Positions 1-10,500 of a stretch of 55,373 nt of DNA are shown here, in pieces. The stretch spans positions 1 to 55,373 of the forward strand of contig NAVB01000992.1 in the NCBI GenBank assembly GCA_002179805.1. Reading direction: 5' to 3'. The notes under the pieces are model-generated. The model ran no database searches, had not been told where the DNA came from, and was given only the letters and a program-made list of their open reading frames with translations. Source of the DNA: Acanthamoeba lenticulata (taxonomy: Eukaryota > Discosea > Longamoebia > Acanthamoebidae). Each line of letters opens with the position of its first letter. The first letter of the stretch is position 1. The position numbers and the translations under genes are program-made.

Positions 1-49
1 CAGGGTTTTTTTTTTTTTTTTGTATTTTTGTTTTGTTTTTTTGTTTTAG

Positions 50-829
50 GCGCTGACTCCCTCTGGGAACAGCATCTCCGAAAGATGAACAACTTCAATT
101 CCCTCATGGCTCTGATTGCCGGTCTCAACACCGCTCCAATCTACCGACTCAAGCACACACGCGAAGGACTCGCACCTCAAACCATCAAGGTTTGAGTTTC
201 CCTTTCAATCTTAAGTTAAGGCTGGTCTCACCAACACTTTCAAACAGACGTTCCAGTCGCTGGAGCAGTTGATGTCGAACAATCAGTCCTTCCTCAACTA
301 CAGGACTGCCCTTCACAGCGTCGATCCCCCATGCATCCCTTTCCTGTACGTAGAAGCTATTTCTGCTTGTCTGTGTGCTTGCGATGCGTCTAAACAGACC
401 TCGTTTTTCCTACAGCGGTGTATATTTGACGGATCTAACCTTCTCTGATGACGCCAACCCGGACGAGATCAACGGCCTCGTCAACTTTGGCAAGTGGGAG
501 CTCATGTATAACATCATTGCGGTAATGCTGGTTACGCCTTTCTTCAACGGCCATTGTGGCTTCCACTCACGCGGGCAAATCGATCAAAAATGGTGCCATC
601 ACTGCAGGAAATTCAACAATACCAGCACATCGCCTACAACTTCGAGTACGTGGACCACATCGCGTCCTTCCTGCGAGAGTTGCCGCAGAACAACGACAGG
701 GACATGTTTGACCTCTCAAAAGCCTTCGAGCCAAAAGGTGCCCCCTCCCCCGCCACCATTTTCTTCTGCACGACCTCACTCGTGTGTGTGTGTGTGTGTG
801 CAGGTGCCGCCAAGGCCGACATTGCGTAG
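50..829 (+). CDS. RasGEF-domain protein, 3' end only (partial)
   Basis: This is the C-terminal half of a Cdc25-type Ras guanine nucleotide exchange factor, which loads GTP on Ras-family GTPases. Exons read 50-189, 248-345, 416-521, 608-737 and 804-829, ending at TAG 827-829. The first exon begins after a T-rich tract and AG at 48-49, so the 5' part lies outside the window. The spliced protein contains the RasGEF hallmarks NNFNSLMALIAGL, the I-x-RLKHT-type helix, FLNYRTAL, PCIPFLGVYLTDLTF and a helix with KWELMYNIIAEIQQYQ. It then ends about 40 residues later, as expected for a protein whose catalytic domain is C-terminal. The fourth intron carries a (TG)n run near 783-800 that doubles as its pyrimidine/G-rich 3' end. 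The upstream REM domain and any other domains are not visible. Family assignment is confident; which Ras it acts on is unknown. Confidence 0.88.
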
Positions 830-1184
830 TGAAACGAACAAGCGGGCGTGTATTATTGGGAGGAACGAACAACGTTGGATGCTACTTGCACTTTTTTCTC
901 TTATTTATTTACAATTATTGCCCCAAATACGAGAAAGGAACGTTGTTGCCTTGTTAGGATGTCGGCACAAACAATTGTCGACAAAATTAAGGCCAGCAGC
1001 AACGGGCCCGGAAGCGACGACGGCAGGGGGACTCTTCAGCAAGGGAAGAGAGGAAAATAGCCCACTCGCACAAGCCAGCTCACATCCGCACCGCCGCTGC
1101 GGACAAAGAGAAGAAGAGGATCCTCAATTGAGTTTGGCGACGGCAGTGTGAAAGAAATAAGTAAGCGCCAGTGAACAGACAGAA
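830..1184. other. Intergenic spacer between RasGEF and CH/PH/LRR genes
   Basis: This 355-bp gap between two plus-strand genes must hold the RasGEF 3' UTR and the promoter and 5' UTR of the next gene. The part near 890-960 is A/T-rich with no long open frame. I see no RNA gene, repeat or convincing TATA element. Confidence 0.5.
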
Positions 1185-4100
1185 ATGAGCAAACAGCAAG
1201 ACCACAATCTGTCACCTGAGGAGCTTGAGCAGCGCCTTAAGGAAAAGAAGTGGGAGACCGTGCAGATCAAGGTGAGTCCATGGACCATCATTGCATTTAC
1301 CCCCCTAATTGGCTGCTGCTCAGCCTAACCACGTGCGTATTATTGAACTGTTCCATTTTGGATAGGGTCTTAGCGCATGGATTAACTCGTACCTAGCTAA
1401 GGCGGACATCACTCCCATTGTGACCCTCCCCGATGATATCACTGATGGCGTGAGGTTGCTCCAATTTCTGGAATTGGTCACCGAGAAGTCTGTTGGTCCG
1501 TTTAAGAAGGAGCCCACCAACCGCATCCAGAAGATTGAGAACTGTTCCAAGGCCATCAAGTTCATCAGTAATGACTTGCACATCCGTCTTGTCGGCATCG
1601 GCGCTGAAGGTCCGCCCCCCCCCCCATACATCCTCCTTTCAATCATGAGTTTTACTTACTGTTTGCTTCATCCGGTCCAAATCAAAACAGATCTGGCGGA
1701 CGGCAACTTGATGCTTGTGTTGGGTTTGCTGTGGAGTAGCTTCCGCAAGCTTTCTCTGGGCAGCATTGGTGACAGCCTGCGAAGCCAAAGTGAGGATGGT
1801 AGCAAGGGCGGCCAAAAGAAGGGCAAGCCCGAGGACGATCTTCTCAAGTGGATCGGCGAACTCACCCAGGACTACGACGTTCCCGTTACCTCCTTCAGGG
1901 AGAGGTACGCTTGCCTTCTTCTTGCTAGTCGGCCAGCGCGTCAAGCCGTCTTCACCACCCATCACTTACCGTCCCTCCTTTCCCGCCTTGTCGCTTCAGC
2001 TTCAACAACGGTATGGCGTGGGCTGCTCTTATCGATCGCTTCGATCCTGACTTCCTGGACATCGCCGCCGCCAGCAGGGTACGTAATTTAATACATAATT
2101 TGCACGCGACCTTGCTCCTGACAGCTCTCTTGAAATTGCATTGGGTGGTGATGATGTCATATTGATTACTCTCTGCGCAGATGAACGCTGAGGACCGGCT
2201 CAACCTCATCTTTGATGTGGCCGAAAAGAAGCTCGGCATTCCCAAGCTTCTCGAGGTGTCTGACTTGATTTCGGGTACGGCCCACTTGGCTTCGTACAAA
2301 AGAAAGCTGTCGACCATCGTGGTGTTCTGACACTTGCGGTTGTTGTTCTCTGTGTCTGCTTGTGATTCGCGATTGGGCGGGTTACCGAACAGGCAACCCT
2401 GATGAGAGGTCTGTGGTGCTCTACTCGTCGCTCTTCTACCACTCGTGGACTTCGAACCAGGAGCGGATTAAGCTTGCTAACGACAAGCGAGGCAAGGAGA
2501 ACAAGCTGTCTGATGTCAAGGCCAAACTCGCCGCCCAGGAGGAGGAGAGGCAAAGGCTTCAAAGGTGCGCTATCCGCCTGCTTGTTTGCTCTCGAGAGTC
2601 AACCAAAGTGTAATGTGTGATCACGTGATGATCCTCTAACTTCCTGGCCTCCTTTGATCTCAGGGAAACCGCCGAGCTCAATGAGCTGAAGGGTCAGAAG
2701 GACAAGGAGCTGGAGGCTACCGAGACGAAGATCAAGGAGCTGGAGAGCCTCTTTGCTGACTTGCAGCAGCAGAAGGCGGAGCTCGAGGCGCTGATTACCA
2801 CCGAGAAGGATGCCGCCAACACACGGTCTAAGGAGGACCAGGACAGGCTGAAGGCCCAGATTGCCAAGGTCTCCGATGAGGTGCAGAAGGAGCTCAGGGC
2901 CAAGCTCGCTGCCGAGGAGGCCGCTAAGAACGAGCTCATCAATGAGAACCTCAATATCCTTGCTGACAAGCACGAGCTCGTTGACGTATGCTCCCCCTCA
3001 ATTGGATTTAACCGCCCGGAGCCGTTTATTCAACAACCATTTGGTTGACCCTCTCTATTATTGTTGAATCCACGCCCAGGCTATGCAGGAGGGTGGCCTC
3101 TCGTGGCTCCCACAAGGTTCCGTGGCTCTCATGGACCCCAGCATCCTGGGCTCCACGCCCAATCTGAGCAGGTTCACTGCGCTGCTACGGGAGCACGTGA
3201 ACGCTCTTCACCTCCGTCTGAAGGAAATGCAGGTGCGTGCTTGCATTGCGACCCAGCAGCAGACCGGCGTACCTCTCCACCATACTCATACACAACCCAC
3301 ATTGTAATCAACAGGAGCAAGAGGAAGAGGAGGCTGAGAAGAAGAACATCGAAGAGGATAGGCGGTCGCTTGCCGAGCAAGTGCGAAGCGTTGTCCAGGA
3401 GACCGTCGACAAAGACATGTATGGCGTCCCTCCTCTCCCCTCTCGCTGTATTGCTTTTGAACCGCTACTGATCTTATGAACCAACAGGAGCGAGGCTGTT
3501 CAGACCCTAGACAAGCACTTTACTAGCACCAACCAGACCATGCTGCGCATCCTCTCCGTCAAGGACGCAGTCAATGAGCTTCACGAGGTTCGACCATGTT
3601 TATGCTATTGGCCCTTCTCTTGCCAGTTGCCAACGACGATTTTCTTGTTCTCTTCCAGGTCGTGGACAAGAGGGGCTACCTGATGGCGCAGGTGGAGGGC
3701 AAGCGCTGGAAGAAGAGGTGGTTCGTGCTCAGAGGGTTCGTCCTTTACTACTACAACAAGAAGGAGGAGCAGGACGACATCGCCGGAGCCGAAGGCGAGG
3801 TCTCCCTCGAAAACGCCGTGGTATCTGGCTTTGATGACGAGGAGAGCAAGCCGGCCTGGAACATTAAGATCGCCGTTTCGGAGGAGAATGGCGACCACAG
3901 CGACCGCGAAGAGGTAAGCCGGCTTATCTACACTGCTTGAAGCGACATGTGCCCCTAATGAGTTAATTTCTCCTCTGATTTCCCCCGCAGTTGATCGTTG
4001 GTGCCAAGACTTCGGAGGAGCGCAACGACTGGCTCACTTTGATGCAGGGCAAGGTCCTTTACCTCCAGTATCTGGCTCTCTGCAGGAAGGAGCAGATCAG

Positions 4101-5398
4101 GCCCGACCCGCGCGTCATTTCCCTTTGTGGCAGGTGCGCTCTCCGCCATGTCGCAATCCAATCCAAACACCCTAAGCGACTCACGCACATGTCATATGCC
4201 TGGTGTCTGATATCTGGTGCCGAGCAGCATGAACATCTCTGTACTCAACCTTGACGACCTCCACATGTCGACTGCCCTCCTCAAGATTCTGGGTGCCCTG
4301 TTCGAGAACCACAAGGAGGTGTGTGATCGCTCCCTCCCATCACTGCCTCCTGCCCCCATAAAGCCACCAGAGACCGAGGAGCTTAACCGTGCACGGTGAT
4401 GTGGTGTTGTGTTGCACGTGCAGGTGGAGCGTGTATCGCTGTCGGGCACGAACCTCGACGACGAGAAGGTGGCGTTGGTGGCCAAGTTCCTGATGGCCAC
4501 TCCAGGCCTGGTCTCGCTCAACCTGGCCAACAACAGGATCGGCTCCGCCGGCGTGAGCAAGCTCGCCGAGGTACACAACAACTTGCAATTCATAACTCAA
4601 AGGCTCTCTTTTTCCGAAGTGTCGACTGACCTTGGACTGCACAACAGGCTCTCTCGACCCACAAGCACATCAAGGTGCTCAACCTTGCCAGGAATGAGAT
4701 CGACGACGAGGGCTTCCAGCAGCTGGCCGCTGTCTTTAAGCACAACGCCGACCTAGAGCAGCTCACTCTCACCCGAAACAAGATAACTGGTACGGCGTGA
4801 CTCATCTGGTGATCCGGTTTAGGCTGGCTCGCCTAAGCTGTCTTTTGTCGTCATCCTCAGGTGCTTCGGGTTCGTTTACGGAGGCTGCTCAGGCGTTCTC
4901 TTCGCTGGAGAAGCTCTCCAGATTGGCGCTCAACCACAACGCGCTGAGCGATGAAGCGGCCTTGGAGCTGGCCAAGGTGCTCAAGAGCCACCCGTCGCTC
5001 GTCAGCGTCAAGCTTCAGAACAACAAGATCGGAACTACCGGCGCCGCTGCCCTCTTCGACGCCCTGAAGACCAACACCTCCCTCACTCAGGTCAACCTGA
5101 GCTTCAACCTGGTCGGCAACGAAGCCCTCAGGTGACCACTTCGCATCCACCCTTTGCTGCCTTCCGTTCTCTGGTGCCTGTGCATTCGTTCATCCGTACT
5201 CACACATCAGGTTGGGTGGCTGGTGTGTGTTGTGTGTTGGCTGAATGCAGCAACCTGAAGGAGCTGTTCATGGAGAACCAAGTCATCCGCTCTGTGGAGC
5301 TCTCCGGCAATAGAGGCATCACTGGCGGCCCGCAGCTCAAGGCCCTTGCCGAAGTGCACGACCTCGATATCCCCCAGTTCTCGGCACACAAGGTCTGA
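1185..5398 (+). CDS. Tandem CH-domain, coiled-coil, PH and leucine-rich-repeat protein
   Basis: I reconstruct 17 exons: 1185-1271, 1366-1609, 1691-1904, 2000-2078, 2181-2274, 2393-2564, 2664-2985, 3080-3232, 3315-3418, 3488-3587, 3659-3913, 3991-4133, 4228-4318, 4424-4570, 4648-4789, 4861-5131 and 5251-5398. They total 2,766 nt and encode 921 aa in frame throughout. The protein opens with an alpha-actinin/spectrin-type actin-binding domain. CH1 has [17 protein letters not shown] and the [15 protein letters not shown] block; CH2 has [19 protein letters not shown] Glu/Lys-rich coiled coil follows (about residues 270-500), then a PH domain ([20 protein letters not shown], closing with SEERNDWL). 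The C-terminal third is an RNI/tropomodulin-type leucine-rich repeat with units such as [15 protein letters not shown] and [15 protein letters not shown]. It probably links membrane phosphoinositides to actin; this is inferred from domains. The start is the first ATG in frame with the WETVQ exon. Confidence 0.9.
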
Positions 5399-5747
5399 AG
5401 AGGGCGAGCGCATTTCCCAATACGTGTGTGAGACGAGAGACGCGACCGACAACGGAGACGTGTGGCTCGCGGGCGTTGAGTGGCGTGCACATAGGGCACG
5501 ACCAAGACGTGTTGTGTTGTTGTGCAGTAGGGAAGAAGAAGTAGTAGAAGAACCCTTGTTTTGTTTGTTGTTTTTTCTTTTTTTTTTCGACCCAGCTCGC
5601 GAGAAAAAAGACGGAACCAGTTTTGGTGGCGACAAGGAGGTTTTTTATTTATTGTCGACAGGTTGGTGCCTCCATTTTAGCCGGCTCGCCTACGTCGCAG
5701 TTCTTTCTCTTTTTCTCTCCTCCATCCCCTATCGTCCTCGCCACAGG
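5399..5747. promoter_or_regulatory. RPL3: Intergenic spacer with RPL3 promoter and 5' UTR
   Basis: This 349-bp gap separates two plus-strand genes. It includes a T-rich run near 5559-5588 and a pyrimidine-rich stretch (5699-5735) directly upstream of the uL3 ATG. Pyrimidine-rich leaders are common in ribosomal protein genes, but I cannot place the transcription start. A 5' UTR intron ending at the CACAG just before the ATG is possible. Confidence 0.35.
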
Positions 5748-7189
5748 ATGTCCCACAGGAAGTTCTCGGCCCCCCGCCACGGTTCTCTGGGCTTCACCCC
5801 CAGGAAGCGCGCCGCCAGGCACCGCGGAAAGTGCAAGACCTTCCCCCGTGATGACCCGTCGAAGAAGCCCCACCTTACGGCCTTCCTCGCCTACAAGGCC
5901 GGTATGACCCACGTCGTGCGCGACCTCGACAAGCCCGGCTCGAGGATGCACAAGCGTGAGGTCGTCGAGGCCGTGACCATTCTTGAGGCTCCCCCCATGG
6001 TGGTCGTCGGTATCGTCGGTTACATCGACACCCCCAGCGGCATGCGCACCCTCACCACCGTGTGGGCCGAGCACTTGTCGAACGAGTGCCTCCGTCGCTT
6101 CTACAAGAACTGGTACCGCTCGAAGAAGAAGGCCTTCACCAAGTACCAGAAGGCTTTCGCCGCCAACAAGGCCCGCGTCTTCGACCGTGAGGTTGCCCGC
6201 CTGAAGAAGTACTGCACTGTCGTCCGTGTGATCGCCCACACCCAGGTCCGCAAGCTCAACCAGAGGCAGAAGAAGGCCCACATCATGGAGATCCAGATCA
6301 ACGGTGGCACCATCGCCGACAAGGTTGACTTCGCCGTGTCCCTCCTCGAGAAGCCCGTGCCCGTCGACAACGTCTTCACCGACTCGGAGCTCGTCGATAC
6401 CATCGGTGTTACCAAGGGTAAGGGTTACGAGGGCGTCACCACCCGTTGGGGCGTCACCCGCCTTCCCCGCAAGACCCATCGTGGTCTCAGGAAGGTGGCC
6501 TGTATCGGTGCCTGGCATCCGGCTGCCGTCCAGTGGTCTGTTCCCCGCGCTGGTCAGAACGGCTACCACCACAGGACTGAGCTCAACAAGAAGATCTACA
6601 AGATCGGTACGCTTGTTTTCTCTGCCCCATTTATTAATGCTCTTCCCGAATCGCTTGCTGTTTTAGCGCGCGCTGTGAGGTGTTTTTATGTGATGAATTG
6701 ACCTTGCGGTCCCAACAATCTGACTCCACCATGGAGGCAAATATCACAATCTTTCGTCTGACACAAAACCCTACCGCAAATTTGGCCGCTTCAAATTTCA
6801 CTTCATCTCGATGTATCTTTGTTGACATTTCCCGTCTGTTCTTGTTCACAGGTAAGGGCGTCCGTCAGGAGGGTGGCAAGATCGTCCACAACAACGCCTC
6901 GACTGAGTTTGATCTCACTGAGAAGAGCATCACTCCCATGGGTGGCTTCCCCCACTATGGTGAGGTGAACGAGGACTACCTCATGATCAAGGGTGCCGTC
7001 ACTGGCCCCAAGAAGCGCGTCATTACCATCAGGAAGGCCCTCCTCCGCCCGACCAAGAGGTGGCAGCTGGAGAAGATCGTCCCCAAGTTCATCGATACCT
7101 CGTCGAAGTTCGGTCACGGTCGCTTCCAGACCACCGCCGAGAAGGAGAAGTTCATGGGCATCAGGAAGAAGGACAAGGTCACCGCCTAA
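5748..7189 (+). CDS. RPL3: 60S ribosomal protein L3 (uL3)
   Basis: uL3 is a core protein of the large cytosolic ribosomal subunit that reaches toward the peptidyl-transferase centre. There are two exons, 5748-6606 and 6852-7189 (1,197 nt, 398 aa), separated by a 245-nt intron with donor GTACGC. The sequence aligns by eye along its whole length with animal and fungal L3: N-terminal [16 protein letters not shown], then [62 protein letters not shown], the tip sequence [17 protein letters not shown] with [10 protein letters not shown], and C-terminal KFGHGRFQT. Human L3 has 403 residues, so this is full length. Third codon positions are strongly C/G biased, as expected for a highly expressed gene. 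The start is certain from homology. Confidence 0.98.
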
Positions 7190-7512
7190 GAGACGGTCAC
7201 TGTTCTTTAGTCTGCGCTGCCCTCTGCGCGTAGCTCCTCATAAAAGGCTCTCGTTGCAAATCATTGTTCCCCAACCCTCTTTTTGTACCTCAGTCACGTC
7301 AGCTCCTGGACGTGCTCAGGGGCGGGGAAACTCGTAGATCTCCTGCCTACGTAGAACGACCTCTCACTATTGACTGTACTTCCCACTCTCTTAGTAATGA
7401 CGTGTTGTCAAAGCGCTCGAGAAGCTCTAAGCTCAGTGCCAGAGTACGATACTCGCTGGCGTCTTTTTAAATTTTTTTATTTTTTTATTTTTTTGGCAAA
7501 ACATTTCGATAC
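7190..7512. terminator. Convergent 3' ends of RPL3 and the myosin gene
   Basis: The 323-bp gap lies between two converging genes and should contain both 3' UTRs. A T-rich tract at 7466-7496 reads on the minus strand as A-rich sequence with repeated AATAAA-like motifs, but it is immediately 3' of the myosin stop (7513-7515), so it could serve as its polyadenylation region. No other gene or structured element is seen. Confidence 0.5.
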
Positions 7513-10500
7513 TTAGAAGGGACGCCTGCGTGAGCGTTCGTACGTCGCTGTGTCCTTCTCCTCCTGGAGCTTGCTTTCCGCAACGAGCTTTTCCATGCAG
7601 GTCACGAACGACTGCACCATGCTGGTCGGCTGTACGGATGGGCGTCTTAGATTGGCACAAGAAGGAGGAGGAGGAGGACAGATGGTGAAAGCTACCTGTG
7701 ACGTGTTGAAGACATAGCGCTGCGGATTCATCAGGGAGCCAACCACAACGCCCACCGAATCACGATTCCCAGACCAGTTGAAAATCGCTGCGCGTCGCGT
7801 GTGGGATGAGTCGGCGCCACATCGGGGCAAATAAGAGAAGCGCGCAGTACCTCGGAAGGGCGCGAATGCCAAGGGCTCCTTTTCGGGGAGACGAAGGACA
7901 GCCATCCCATCCTTGTGGATGACGATGGCGTTGGCCAAGGGGAACTGCTTGCTTTCCACCAGGAAGACGTTGCCACCGAAGAACCGCCAGCGCTGGACGG
8001 TCTCCACGTAAAGCTTCTGAGCCTCCGTCGCGCCCATCTTGAGGTCCAACCCGGACCACTCGTTGAATATCGCGGAGGCCCACTCCTCCTCGGTCTTGCG
8101 CGACTTGAGGTTGAGGGGCACGTAGAACATGGCCGCGAAGCCCATCGTCGCCTCCGTCACCTCGCCTTCCACCTTGCCCTTGAGCTTGTCAAAGTAGTAG
8201 AGAAGGGCCGCGAGGTAGGGAGCCTCGCCCTCGGTGACCGGGTACAGGCCCGAAGTGACGCGACTGGCGGCCTGGTGCGCCAACAGGTGGATGGCCACCG
8301 GGTCGTCGAGCTGGCTGGTCTGGTCGAGCGACAACAGCTCCTGGAAGATCAGCTGCATGGGGCCCCTGTTTTTCTCCTCCTTGGCCCAGGTGGCCACGAC
8401 ATCGCACACGCTATCCTTGTCGTTGAGCCTCTCGGCCGCCTCTGTGTTTGTGCCATCGTCGGTTCTCATGAGTTCGTCCACTTCTTCATGGAATCCAAGA
8501 GGCGCGTGTTGGAGGAGGGGCGACGCACCGCTGCCAAAGCGTTGTTGGGCGGCGTAGGTCGAGCCGCGGATGGCGCAGAGCGCCCAGTCGCGGGCCTTGG
8601 TGGCCGCGGAGCTGAGCCCGAGGGACTCGATCATGTAGTTGGTGACGTCCTTGACCGTGGCCGCCATGTCCACGCGCACCACATGACTCTGTCCGTCCAG
8701 CGTGTACACTGTGCACGGCACCTGCTCGGCGCACTGTTGTTGTTGTTTTTGTGTTGCGCGTTTTACATTTTTGTGAGTCAACTTTGTTTCTGTGCGTGTT
8801 GGGTTGGGTTGGAACAGGAGCAGTACTCGAACGGCGTCGTATTCGACGAGGCAAGGCGCGTGAGATCGCATGCCCACGGCTCGCACGCGATCCAGGCGGC
8901 GAAGGGCCGCCTGGGCGAGCCGCTGCGTGTCCTGCTGCGCCTTGGGCTGCCGCGGTGTGCAGATGGTCATCCCACGGTGTGAGGTGAGGCCCAGAGGAGG
9001 AGCGGGAAGGTTGGGACGGGGGGAAGGAAAGAGGGCGGGGGGAGGACGAGTACGAGCTCTGCGGCGTCGGACTTGATGTGCTGGGTGAGGTAGTCCACCA
9101 GGTAGGGACCCAGTGCGCGCGAGGGCACGAACAGGCCGCAGCAGATGGACAGCAGCTCCCATCCGCGGATCGTGCTCTCCCTGTTTGTGTGTGTGTGTGC
9201 GTGTGCGGTGATCCCGAATCAGAGGGAGCTCGCCTGGCGCGGAAGCGGAGGGATGAGGTGAGCGTACGCCTTGGCGTTGCCAGTGACCTGCTTGATGAGC
9301 TGCGAGTAGAGCTCGTCCCGGAGCCTCGGGTTGTCGATGGCCTTCTGGCAGATCTGCACGTGCACACGGGAGTGCGTCAGCCCCCGGATGATTTAGCTGA
9401 CTTTGGGGGGGGAGGGGTTGTCGTGCCTTGTGCATGAGCTTGAAGGAGCCGAAGCCCTTCTTGGATGGGTAGTCGCCCATGTACTTGAGGACCATGAGGA
9501 ACATCTTGACGGCTTCCTTGGCCAGCTCCTCGGGCACCTCCTTTGTGAGCGGCTCCCAGATGGGCACCTCCGTGTGCAAGATCGTGGCCTGCGGCTGGTC
9601 GCCTGCCCGGCCACGCGTGCCCATCATGCCTCGCCGCAGCGTTCCGATCGACGCCTTGAGCGCTGTGTCCATGCAACGATCGCGCGTCAGTCAGTTGGGC
9701 GAATGGCCAATGGCAACGGCGAGCCGAGATTGGCTAATGGAGAGGGGGGGGGGGGGAACGGAGCGCGATGATGGCAACGATGGTAAGGATGGTAATGATG
9801 ACGTACCGACGGCCTTGGGCGGGGCCGCGCTCGTGTCAACGTTCTTAAAGTGGCTCTGGGCGTACTCGCTCATCTCGTAGCGGCGGCTGAGCCGAACCGA
9901 GTCGCGCCGCGAACTGACGGCCGCGGCGGGCGATGCTGACGATGACGACGTCGAGCCCAATTGCGTCGTCACCTTGTGGTAGTAGGCGCGGCTGCTCCGC
10001 CTCTGTACGCCCTTCATCTCCACCGGCTCGGCCACACCTCCCACGCTGTGCACCCACGTATGTGTGTGTGTGTGTGTGTATGGACGTGTTTGTGTGAGCG
10101 TGAAAAGCAATGGCCACCCATCCAGCCACCACCGACGCGTTGATTACCGGGATTCGCGGCGTGAGCCCGCCCGCTTACGGCCGCCCTCGTCTGAGACTGC
10201 GGTCGGAATCGCGCCCGACGAGAAGCGCTGCACAGACATCAAGAGACATCAAGAGGGCCCATCTGGCGTCAGAGCGGCGCGTGCTTGATCATGTGCTGGA
10301 TTCAATCCAGTTGGAGGGAGGGAGGGGGGAAGTGATGAAGGCGGGGGCACGCACGCTGGACAGACGTTGGGACAGGCGGGAGCGCAGCTTGTCGGCGGCC
10401 GTGGCAGCGCCGTCCCCTGGCAGGGTGATGAGAACCTCCACCATGCTGGCCGGGAAGGAGCCCGTGCGGCCCTCAAGCTTGCCCCGCCACCAGTTGCCCT

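Noticed and set aside
783..800. (TG)n run as a possible regulatory Z-DNA element
   Set aside because: It is short, lies in an intron, and similar TG/CA runs occur in several other introns here (for example near 9184 and 10060), so it is probably an ordinary microsatellite.
1320..1365. Alternative small exon in the first intron of the CH/PH/LRR gene (adding Pro-Asn-His)
   Set aside because: Direct joining of 1271 to 1366 gives [14 protein letters not shown], which matches the CH-domain consensus spacing exactly; the extra residues would disrupt it.
8751..8982. Plus-strand open frames opposite the myosin tail
   Set aside because: They lie antisense to conserved FERM and MyTH4 coding exons and introns and have no family resemblance; G+C-rich coding strands often leave the opposite strand open.
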